NCBI GenBank assembly: GCA_003427395.1
Contig: BFEA01000103.1
Coordinates: forward strand, 1,146,090 to 1,173,319
Source of the DNA: Chara braunii
Lineage: Eukaryota > Streptophyta > Charophyceae > Charales > Characeae
Direction: 5' to 3'
DNA length: 27,230 bases
Below, piece after piece: positions 18,365-27,230 of the stretch. How positions within the stretch are numbered: the stretch's first letter is position 1; every line of letters begins with the position of its first letter. The notes under the pieces were generated by a model. The model saw nothing but the letters and a program-made list of their open reading frames with translations. It searched no databases and was not told the DNA's origin. The position numbers and the translations under genes are program-made.

Positions 18365-19156
18365 CTATCCCTCCATACCCCTGGGAGTAGTAGCCCCCTC
18401 AAGCAGCTCGTACAACCGGTAGAGATCATCTACGTAGGTCGCGCCCCGACCTACCTCCCGCCGAATGATTCCCCACATGGCCTCATCACTTATTTGTGGG
18501 ACTCCCGGCCTAGTATTTACTACTGCTTGTAGAATGCAAAGCACCTCGCGCCCCCGTTCGTCCCCGAAAGGCCCCATCTCTAGGAAAGCCCGATAGTATT
18601 CTCGATATATTAACGCTTCGTCAAAATTTAGCCTAGTTACGGCAGTTACCGCCTGCTCCATTCACTCTATGCCTCCCATTAGCCTCAGCAGAAAGGGCGG
18701 TAGACTCATCCGTACGACGTCATTGGGCAGCTCGAAGATCCCTGCCACGACAACTCTTACCTCCGCCGTCACGTCATCTCGTTCCGGGTCTGCGAACTCA
18801 AACCCCTCCCACCAGGTTATTTGCCATGCCCCTTCGAACATTCGCACGGGGTCATCCCCGAAGGCCAAGGCAATCTCAAAGGTCCGCCACCCTTCTTCCG
18901 ACAGGCGTAAGGATCCCGTCGCATGCACTCGCCATGGGAGGTTCAAATTTACGCCCCCGAACTCCCCTCTCGCACGCCATTCCAGCTCCACTACTAGGTA
19001 CACCGTGTCCTCCACCAACTCTACCCCCACCCAGTCCATTACCGGATTGCTTACCGCATTTCTTATCGGCAGGCTTATTTCGACCCTGCCTTCTGATATT
19101 CTTGGCGGCAGGATCCCACGAGGTCTATCCTTCCAGAACGTCATTCGTCGGGTCAT
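18365..19156 (-). pseudogene. Paralogous ORF unit 3 (unknown family), single internal stop
   Basis: From the ATG at 19156 (aagATGa context; an upstream ATG-like start at 19204 is possible) one frame runs 264 codons to 18365 with a single internal TGA (18662-18664). Order of blocks: LPPRISEGRVEISLP, NPVMDWVGVELVEDTVYLVV, a strand-rich region with RVHATGSLRLSEEGW, then ITWWEGFEFADPERDD, then MSLPPFLLRLMGG, then a helical C-terminal half with YREYYRAFLEMGPFGDERG and IIRREVGRGATYVDDLYRL. It is the best preserved copy together with unit 1. I do not recognise the family. The long unshifted frame and shared blocks argue that it was a real protein-coding gene. Confidence 0.7.
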
Positions 19157-19462
19157 CTTGCAATGTCTCCTTTCCTGCTTTCTTAGTCCGATTACTGCAC
19201 CCACCGAGATTCCATGCCTTTCGTGTTTTAGTCTTTCAGCCCTCCCTACTTATCGTACACTGGTTTTTGCCGCTATCCACGACTCATACACATACAATTC
19301 TACACCCCCCCCCTTTTTCCGGTTGCTGCCACTTCCCTCTTATTTCGATCCTTATGCACCATCTTACAGCCTAATGTACACACTTCCTTTCTTATGTTAC
19401 ACCTCAAATCACAGCACCCTCCACACTCAAGCCTTTTGCAGTGTTCGATCCCTCGTCCTCAT

Positions 19463-20224
19463 TTAGTCGAACCACAGCACCTCAAATAGTTTAAAGACAT
19501 CGTCTACGTAGGAGGGTGCGGTCGCCGCTTCCCGGCTAACTATGGCGTCCCAAGACTCCGCCTTTACCTCTAGGCGGTCATACCTGCCTATTCTTAGGAC
19601 CATGATGACTTCCTTGGCTTTATCTCCGTAGAAGGGTCCATATTTCAATGAGAGCCTATAAAACTCCTCAGTCAGTTAGGCACACTCTATATGCATATTT
19701 CTAATGTAGTCGGCTACTTCCAAAATGTGTTCAAACCCTCCAAACCACTCGGCTATGAACTCCGGTACCCAACTTGAAGTCGTTATCCGTAGACTCGGAG
19801 GCTTAAGTTCCTTTCATCCTCCCATTACAACTCTGCTACTAACTTCGTCTCATCCCTCGTTAGCGAACCGCTTGCCTTCTTTTCGGGTTCGGGACTCTGC
19901 ATCCCCTAGAAGCCACATCGGGTCCTGTCTCATTGCAAACATAGTGCAAAACAGGTGTCATCCATCCTCGAAAAGGACAATCGTTCCGACTGACTCTACC
20001 TTGCCTTCTGTTTTATCATCTCAACCTTCCTCTTCCCTTATCGGGTTCCAAATCTGCTCTATCCATACATATGACAAGTCTCGGGCAACCTCAAACCCAA
20101 TCCAGCCGCACGTGGTCCCCCTCCATCCGTTTCCTGTTGGTATAGGCATTTATATTCCTCCTCTGAGTTGTCGTGGTTCCCAACCTTTGAAGGTGTATTC
20201 CATCATCCTTTCTTCTCTAGTCAT
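19463..20224 (-). pseudogene. Paralogous ORF unit 2 (unknown family), most degraded copy
   Basis: The start ATG at 20224-20222 (aaagATGact) matches the start context of unit 3. Several stops and frame changes interrupt the unit, but recognisable blocks remain: TFKGWEPRQLRGG, IGFEVARDLSYVWIEQIWN (matching the DW..V.L..D..YLWIE block), VPEFIAEWFGGFEHILEVA (matching LPPFL...G), TEEFYRLSLKYGPFYGDKA and IVSREAATAPSYVDDVFKL. The last 62 codons (19648-19463) are still open. Confidence 0.6.
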
Positions 20225-20296
20225 CTTTCCCTTTCCTGCACAATACCAGGTCACCCGTCCTTCCTAAGTTAAGTTACCCCACCCCTCTTAGAAGTC

Positions 20297-21100
20297 TCAG
20301 TCCTCTATCTCTTCATCTTCGTCTTCATCACTGAAGTCGTCCTCCTCGTCGTATACCAACTCCCTTACCCCATCTAGAAACGTCTCCCCTATTGCCACAT
20401 TCCTGTAGACTATCCCCAAATGCACAGCGCTAGGGACAAAGATATTGTCTATGCTAAGGCAGTTTAGTATCTCGGCCAGCTCCTCCGCCCAGTTCCCCTC
20501 AAACGGGTCCATTTCTACTGATAACCGAAAAAAATATTGCCTTGCGCATTGGTATAGCCCGAGGTTTGTCATGGACTGGCATATTCGTACTAGCCTGCTC
20601 CGGGTTCCGAAAACCGCATCCACTAGGAAGGGGGGCAGCACACATCGCATGGTTCTTACGAGTCACCTCATGCTTCCTCTATCCCCAAGTTTTACCCGTA
20701 CGTCTACCTTTTCCATTTCCATTTCCCTCCGTTGACATGCAACCCACACAACCTCTGCTTCTGCCTTCCTAAACAACTCATCCTGTGTATTCTCGAGTGC
20801 CAACTCTATGATCATAGCTTTCTCCCCATCTTGCGACAAGTAGACCCACCCCCGGGCTTCCACTGTCCCTCGGAATTCCAAATCCATTAAACTTGGTGAC
20901 AACCTCGTCAAGTTGATATTAGTCCATATTGTTTCTATCCAAAGGAAAGCATCCTCTCCTTCCAGCATTACCGTTTGATACGCTGGTTCAAGGTCCGCCC
21001 ACGTCCCATTTTCCGGGAGGACGACCGATACCCCATCCTTTACATTTACTGGCATTTCCGGGCCGCTAGTATAGATCGGGGAAGGCAACCATCGCGCCAT
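20297..21100 (-). pseudogene. Paralogous ORF unit 1 (unknown family), single internal stop
   Basis: From the ATG at 21100 (aagATGg, a favourable context) one frame of 268 codons runs to 20297 with a single internal TGA at 20663-20665. The N-terminal half holds VSVVLPENGTWADLEPAYQT, DAFLWIETIWTNI and RGWVYLSQDGEKAMIIELAL; the second half holds CVLPPFLVDAVFG, ARQYFFRLSVEMDPFEGNWA and IVYRNVAIGETFLDGVREL, then a very acidic end (DEEDDFSDEDEDEEIED). That acidic tail is not shared by the other units. No signal peptide or membrane segment is evident. It is the most upstream copy and lies about 70 bp from unit 2. Confidence 0.7.
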
Positions 21101-23010
21101 CTTGTTTTCAACACCCGACCCCTGTTTTCATAAAAAGGCACCAACCGATCCTTTTGGTCAGGTCAACCCTTGTCGTAGATGAGAATTATTTCAGACCCCT
21201 CATCAAAGTCTCCCTATTTAACCTCCCCATTCCTAAGTACCCCCTTCCCATAATTCCCTCGGCCAGCCATCCATTTGCCCACATTCTTTCTCTTGGTTCC
21301 ATTACAATTAACCTCTATCCTCCTTCCTTCTGATCATCTCTCACTCGTGCGGACTTAGATGGGGGGGGGGATAGACTTAGAAATATGTCCCGTCCAACAG
21401 TTCAAGCTCAATCAATTTTTACAGAGGGTGAACACATAAAAAAATCAGGCAACCTCACATACGGGCCGGTCATCTCCTCACCGACCATCCCCAATATGGT
21501 CTCTCCGCTGGTACTATCGGTAGAGTTTTATCCCATACCTCAAGCACAGCTCAACCGTCGCGAGCGCGGTACCCAGGTCTCAGCAAGGCCATCGCCCTTT
21601 CCTCCTTACCCAGAATACCCCATCCCGTCTTGCCGCTTTGCCCATCTATACCGACACCGAGGGTTACCTCGAGTGCCTAAATACAGGGACAAAGTCAGCC
21701 GTCCGGGCATTCACTTCCATCGGTGCGACAAGAATCAGCCTTTCCCAAAACCATGCTACGAGAGACTACTAATCGCCTCCGAGGCTCCGTCTTTGTCCGC
21801 ATGCAGTGGTACTCCCTCCGCCAGCCAACAGACTAAGCCCCGCCTGAGGAGATTTCACACCCCGTCCAGCAGATCATCGAGCCGAAGTCCGTCACCGCTC
21901 GAACGAAAATGCTACTAATCAACCGACGTGACAAACTCCCGTCCGACAGTTCGGTGGCCTGACCTCCACATACGAACACACGGCAGCCTACAAAACAGAA
22001 CGACGTTTCGCAACCCGCACTGGCCGGTGAAGACCAATCCTTTCCTCCAGAAAGGCAGGACGCTCGAATCCCATCATGCAAACACAAGTCCCAAGTGGGA
22101 CACACATAGTACAAGTGTCATTCCCTTGGTGCACCCAGCGCTTCCTACCCATAACTCACAGATTTTTTCTCAGAACAATGAGTGTCACTCCCCCTACTTT
22201 CATACATAGTGGTTGGTTCCTTCTCGTGAGAATCTTCAAGGGTGAGCTAGTTTTCCTTGGAGTCTAGCAACTCCCTTCATTTCTCTTCTCTTCACTTGTC
22301 TGTCCTTTCATAGGGTAGGATTGTTCTTTCTTGATGACCTGATGTGTTCATGTTGGTTCCTTCAAGCATTTCAAAAAAAAAGTGCAAATTGCATGAGCCC
22401 ACTGGGCTCAAAGAAGAGGATAGGAGGGTACCCGTTTGGTCGGATCACTCCGCCGCGGGATTTTCATTGGAACCTGGCCTAAGCCAAGCACCAACCGCCT
22501 GCCAGGTAACCGGAGCCCTTCTTTCATACGAACAGGAAGGGTCGACCTGCGACTTGCCCAAGGGCTTCCCCGGACTGGTGAACACCAGCACGAACGAAGG
22601 AAGGCTAGAGCCATTCCTCAAAGGAACGGTTGATCAAGTGCATAGTATGCATGTTATACCTCCAGGCCTGGCCATGCCATGCGCCCAGCCACCCTCAAAT
22701 CTGATTTCTCACAAGGGAAAGAGCAAACAAAAGTTCATTTTCCTTATCTTGGGTTGTGTACACGTCAATGCGTCGGGCACCCCCGTGGGAATCGCAAGGG
22801 TCAATTTAACCCAATGCTCGTCACCTCCACCATTTTTGTAGGGCCAAACACCGGTAAACTTTCGAGCCTTAGTCGACCCCACTGCGGGTCCCAGTTGGCT
22901 CGGCCCGCCCACGCTCATGCTCGGGGCGCGGGCTGTTCGTCCCGAGGTCATCCCCACCTAGTACTTTGAGATGGGTAGGGGTGGGTCATCGCGCGAAGAG
23001 CTTTGACATT
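21101..23010. other. Non-coding region upstream of the ORF array
   Basis: No gene recognised. It includes a G10 run at about 21361-21370, a + frame of 177 codons (21385-21918) with low-complexity Ser/Pro/Arg ending and no family signature, and an A9 run near 22372. If the retroelement includes the four upstream ORFs, its 5' LTR and primer-binding site should lie here, but no sequence shared with the left LTR-like ends and no tRNA-complementary site could be found by eye. Confidence 0.5.
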
Positions 23011-23079
23011 GGGGATGTAGCTCAGCCCTCACGCAAGGTGGCAGTCTCGCTGGTTGTTCCGCAACGCTGATTTTTTTTT
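23011..23079 (+). other. tRNA-Ala-like 5' end with Pol III-like boxes and T run
   Basis: ggggatgtagctcag (23011-23025) equals the first 15 nt usual for plant nuclear tRNA-Ala. The following sequence does not fold as a tRNA. A B-box-like ggttgttccgc starts at 23052 and a nine-T run follows at 23071-23079, which could stop RNA polymerase III. It may be a tRNA fragment or the head of a tRNA-derived SINE; chance resemblance is also possible. Confidence 0.3.
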
Positions 23080-23885
23080 ATTATTTGTTGTGTTCTCATG
23101 CAATTGCTTCTTCCAATACACAGGCAGTCCGAGGATTCTTTGAGCGTTTCTCTTCTCTCGTGCGTAGGCTAAGCGTCATCCTTAGGCCACGCACCATTTC
23201 CCTAAGCAATGTGGCTGTATGGCGTCATCGGGGCGTGGCGGAGCCGTCCTCCCCCTCGCCTGTACGCATCCATCGGGTCTCACAATTTCCTGTTTTTCCT
23301 TATTGAAGTAGGCCCCTTAGTCTTTTCGGGGTCCTCATATGCATGCATGCATAACATCACAATTTTCTTGGTACGATTGCACTTTCAATCACACTTCCAA
23401 GTCTCAAGCGCAAAAGTCATTTTCAAGGGTTGGCTCTATGTCAAGGGCCCCATAGCCCCTTTGTCCCCTTTTCCTTTTTCTCTTGATGCCCAGTTCCTCT
23501 CGCCCCTATCCCGCTCAAGGCATTTCTAGCCATTACTCACCTGCACAATCTCACACAAGCAAGAAGATCCATACAATGTCCCCCGTTGCGAGTCATCACA
23601 TAGTCCTTCCCACATGCTTATCCTTTCCTCTTTGATCGTGCTTTGTTCTCTTTTCATTGTTCAATCAGCCCATCCTCTTTTCATAATCATGCAGTCGGGG
23701 AAATGGTTGAGTCAAACTGACCTCACTTTCAACTTAAGTTCTCTTCCGGAGTCCGCCTTTCTCCCACTTTTTCAACCGTCCTTTCTCTTTTGCCTCCTTG
23801 GTGGCACAAGGGACCGGTTATCCTCCCCTTGCCCTCTTTCTCCACCAAGTGAAGTCTGATTTCGTTTATCGTCCGTGCCCTGGCA
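23080..23885. other. Non-coding, pyrimidine-rich stretch
   Basis: No gene recognised. C/T-rich on +, with a short duplicated word at its right edge (ccaagtgagggga near 23892 and 23921). Confidence 0.5.
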
Positions 23886-23935
23886 ATGTTTCCAAGTGAG
23901 GGGAGAAAGGTTAGTCATATGCCAAGTGAGGGGAC

Positions 23936-24019
23936 GAGAGAGAGGGAGAGAGAAGGCAAGGTGATAAAGAGGGTGGGGGGGAAGAGAGGTCTAGAGGAGG
24001 AAGGAGGAAAAGGCGGAGA

Positions 24020-24107
<88 letters not shown>

Positions 24108-24119
24108 AAAAAAAAATAA

Positions 24120-24150
<31 letters not shown>

Positions 24151-24158
24151 AAGAAGAA
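23936..24158. repeat. (GA)n followed by (GAA)n microsatellite
   Basis: Purine-rich GGGA/GAGA sequence leads into an uninterrupted (GA)n run from about 24025 to 24097, then an A-rich spacer and (GAA)n from about 24122 to 24157. It mirrors the purine tract at 601-862 on the other side of the block, with purines on the same strand. Confidence 0.95.
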
Positions 24159-24234
24159 CTCCTAATCAAATCAGCTCCCCGTAGCAGCAACCGAACGTCG
24201 ATCACCCGCCCCATAGTGAGCGATTGAATAAGTA

Positions 24235-26985
24235 TATCTTAGAATAATACACACGAACATGACAATGAGAAGCTACATCAATGGAAAATACATGCTCATA
24301 GAGAAGAGGGTTATCTAAACAAGATCCGGAACATCATATCAAACATGAACTTCACAATGAAAGACTAGAGTAGTGGGAAGCACATGCACAAAGAGAAGAG
24401 ACCAATTAAGTAAAGATCCGGACCATGAACTTGACAATGAGAGACTAGACTAGTGGAAACACATGCACAAAGAGAAGAGACCACTTAAGGAAAGGTGCGG
24501 AACATAAACTTGACAAGGAGAGGTTAGGCTAGTAGAAGCACATGCACAAGGAGAAGAGACCAATCAAGTAGAGATCCGGAACATGAACTTGACAATGCAC
24601 AAAGGGAAGGATCAACTAAGCAAAGATCCGGAACATGAACTTGACAAGGAGGGGTTAGACTAGTGGAAGCATATGCACAAAGAAAAGAGACCAATGAAGT
24701 GGAGATCCGGAACATGAACTTGACAATGCACATAGAGAAGGGATCAACTAAGCAAAGAGCCGGAACATGAACTTGACAAGGAGAGGCTAGACTAGTGGAA
24801 GCACATACACAAAGGGAAAAGACCAATTAAGTAGAGATCTGGAACATGAACTTGACAATGAGAGACTAGACTAGTGGAAAGTACATGCACAAAGAGAAGG
24901 GATCAACTAAGCAAAGATCCGGAACATGAACTTGACAATGCACAAAGGGAAGGATAACCTACGCAAAGATCCGGAACATGAACTTGACAAGGAGGGGCTA
25001 GACTGGTGGAAGCATATTCACAAAGAGAAGAAACCAATTACCTGGAGATCCGAAACATGAACTTCACAATGCTCATAGAGAAGGGATCAACTAAGCAAAG
25101 ATCCGGAACATGAATTTGACAAGGAGGGGCTAGACTAGTGGAAGCACATGCACAAAGGGAAGAGACCAATTAAGTAGAGATCCGGAACATGAACTTGACA
25201 ATGAGAGACTAGACTAGTGGAAAGTACATGCCCAACGAGAACAGATCAACTAAGCAAAGATCCGGAACACGAAATTGACAATGAGAGATTAGACTAGTGG
25301 AAGTACATGCACAAGGAGAAGAGACCAATCAAGTAGAGATCCGGAACATGAACTTGACAAAGAGAGGGTAGACTAGTGGAAGCACATGTATATGAAGGGA
25401 AGATCTTCCGGGATATTACACCAAGTATGAACAAGACAAAGAGATGCTAGACTAATGAAAAGCACATGCACATGAGGGGAAGATCATCCGGAACATTACA
25501 CCAAGTAGGAACATGACAAGGAGATGCTAGGACTAAATGAAAAAGCACATGCATATGAAGGGAAGATCATCCGGCACATTAAACCAAGTATGAACAAGAC
25601 CAAGTGATCCTAGACTAGATGGAAAACACATGCGCATAGAGGGAAGATTTTCCGGAACATTACACTAAGTAGGAACATGACAATGAGTGGCTAGACTAAC
25701 GGAAAGCACATGCACATAAAGGGAAAGATCATCCGGAACATTACACCAAGTACGAACATGACAATGAGTGGTTAGACTAACGAAAAAACACATGCACATG
25801 AAGGGAGAAATCATCCGGAACATCACACCAAGTATGAACAAGACAAAGAGATGCTAGACTAATGAAAAGCACATGCACATGAAGGGAGAGATCATCCGGA
25901 ACATCACACCAAGTATGAACAAGACAAAGAGATGCTAGACAAATGAAAAACACATGCACATGAAGGGAAAGATCATCCGGAACATTACACCAAGTAGGAA
26001 CATGACAATGAGTGGTTAGACTAACGAAAAGCACATGCACCTGAAGGTAGAGATCATCTGGAACATCACACCAAGTATGAACAAGACAAAGAGATGCTAG
26101 ACTAATGAAAAGCACATGCACATGAAGGGAACATCATCCAGAACATGAATTTGACAAAGAAAGGGTTGAGTAGTGGAAGCACACGGACAAAGGGAAGAAA
26201 CCAATTAAGTAGAGATCTGGAACATGAACTTGAAAATGAGAGATGAGACTAGTGGAAAATACATGCATAGAGAGAAGTGATCAACTAAGCAAAGATCCGG
26301 AACATGAACTTGACAATGAGAGACTAGACTAGTGAAAAGTACATGCACAAGGAGAAGAGACCAATCAAGTAGAGATCCGAAACATGAACTTGACAATGCA
26401 CAAAGGGAAGGATCAACTAAGCAAGGATCCGGGACATGAATTTGACAATGAGAGACTAGACTAGTGGAAAGTACATGCACAAAGAGAAGAGATTAACTCA
26501 GCAAAGATCCGGAACACGAACTTGACAATGAGAGATTAGACTAGTGGAAGCACATGCACAAGGAGAAGAGACCAATCAAGTAGAGATGCGGAACATGAAC
26601 TTGACAATGCACAAAGGAAAGGATCAACTAAGCAAGGATCCGGAACATGAACTTGACAATGAGCGACTAGACTAATCGAAAGTACATGCACAAAGAGAAA
26701 ATATCAACTAAGCAAAGATCTGGAACACGAACTTGACAATGAGAGACTAGACTAGTGGAAGTACATGCACAAGGAGAAGAGACCAATCAAGTAGAGATCC
26801 GGAACATGAACTTGACAAGTAGAGGCTAGACTAGTGGAAGCACATGCACATGAAGGGAAAGATCATCTAGAACATTACACCAATGTATGAACAAGACCAA
26901 GTGATGCTAGACTAGATAGAAGGCACATGCACATAGAGGGAAGATCGTCCGGAACATCACATGCTATTACGTGAGTGAAAACAAG
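24235..26985. repeat. Compound satellite of 80/52-bp (A) and 81-bp (B) units
   Basis: Type A units carry gatccggaacatgaacttga, then gagactagactagtgg, then acatgcacaaagagaag; the period is 80 bp (for example 24841 to 24921). A shortened 52-bp form lacks the actagtgg segment, and 80+52 dimers alternate around 24570-25080. Type B units carry atcatccggaacattacacc, then caagtatgaacaagacaaag, with an 81-bp period (25819, 25900, 25981, 26062). Blocks run A (to about 25380), B (to about 26130), A (to about 26840), B (to about 26960), with hybrid units at the switches. The 81-bp period keeps a minus-strand frame open for 114 codons with a 27-residue repeat; this is an artefact, not a gene. Confidence 0.93.
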
Positions 26986-26989
26986 AGTC

Positions 26990-27230
26990 TAAGTAGGCAA
27001 GATCACCAAAGTTGAATCAAAGGTCATCTATGAAAGAAGCGTTATACTACCTACTTGTGTGAGTGTGAAAAACATAAGTTTGGAGAGCCCAAACCACCAA
27101 GATTGCATNAAGAAGCACCCATGTGTGAAGCGTTGTACTACCTACTAGTGTGAGTGTGAAAAACACAAGTTTGGAGAGCTCAAATCACCAAGATTGCATC
27201 AAGAAGCACCCATGTGTGAAACCCTATACT
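26990..27230. repeat. 91-bp tandem satellite, right array
   Basis: ctacctact starts at 27047 and 27138, and the next unit begins at 27229, so the period is 91 bp. Unit content and orientation match the array at 1-600. The first unit (from about 27000) is diverged. One undetermined base (n) is present at 27109. Confidence 0.95.

Noticed and set aside
18669-19466. 265-codon + strand frame opposite unit 3
   Set aside because: It is the antisense shadow of the coding-like minus frame; its protein is Ser/Pro/Thr-rich with no family signs.
21385-21918. 177-codon + strand frame
   Set aside because: No conserved motif, Pro/Ser/Arg low-complexity ending and no paralogue; not enough to call a gene.
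24524-24826. 100-codon minus frame in the satellite
   Set aside because: It is satellite translation, interrupted as soon as unit length changes.
25777-26121. 114-codon minus frame with a 27-residue repeat
   Set aside because: It is a direct translation of the 81-bp satellite units and has no start or context of a gene.

Overview
This is a eukaryotic, repeat-dominated window with no recognisable host gene. The protein remains are those of a plant-type Ty3/gypsy LTR retrotransposon, so the source is most likely a streptophyte. The wording of the gag, RT and integrase remnants reminds me of retroelement proteins from charophyte algae such as Chara. That is an impression from memory, not something the sequence proves.

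Layout. Both ends (1-600 and about 26990-27230) are the same 91-bp satellite in the same orientation, so the window is a block of about 26.4 kb embedded in, or bounded by, a satellite array. Inside each edge lies a purine-rich microsatellite tract (601-862; 23936-24158). On the right there is a second satellite (24235-26985) built of 80-, 52- and 81-bp units. From about 0.9 to 8.9 kb the + strand is pyrimidine-rich and non-coding. This stretch holds a diverged 1.4-kb tandem duplication, a family of short hairpins, and tandem repeats of 26, 63, 54 and 40 bp. It also has two LTR-like 3' ends (near 4704 and 6212), each with a polypurine tract preceded by a short hairpin.

From 8.9 to 17.0 kb the minus strand carries a decayed retrotransposon. 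Read 5' to 3' on that strand it has gag, retropepsin, a linker, reverse transcriptase, RNase H, integrase with HHCC, D-35-E and GPY/F modules, and an acidic 3' ORF. The gag-pol frame is broken by nine internal stops (TAG or TGA only), three frameshifts and a 426-bp AT-rich insertion that looks like organelle DNA. Removing that insertion leaves the reading frame continuous.

Upstream of gag, on the same strand (17436-21100), are four tandem paralogous reading frames of about 760-810 bp each. They share conserved C-terminal motifs but match no family I know. These are the best candidate for something undescribed: either accessory genes of an unusually large retroelement or a duplicated gene family beside it. 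No LTR pair or primer-binding site could be identified by eye, so the limits of the element are uncertain.
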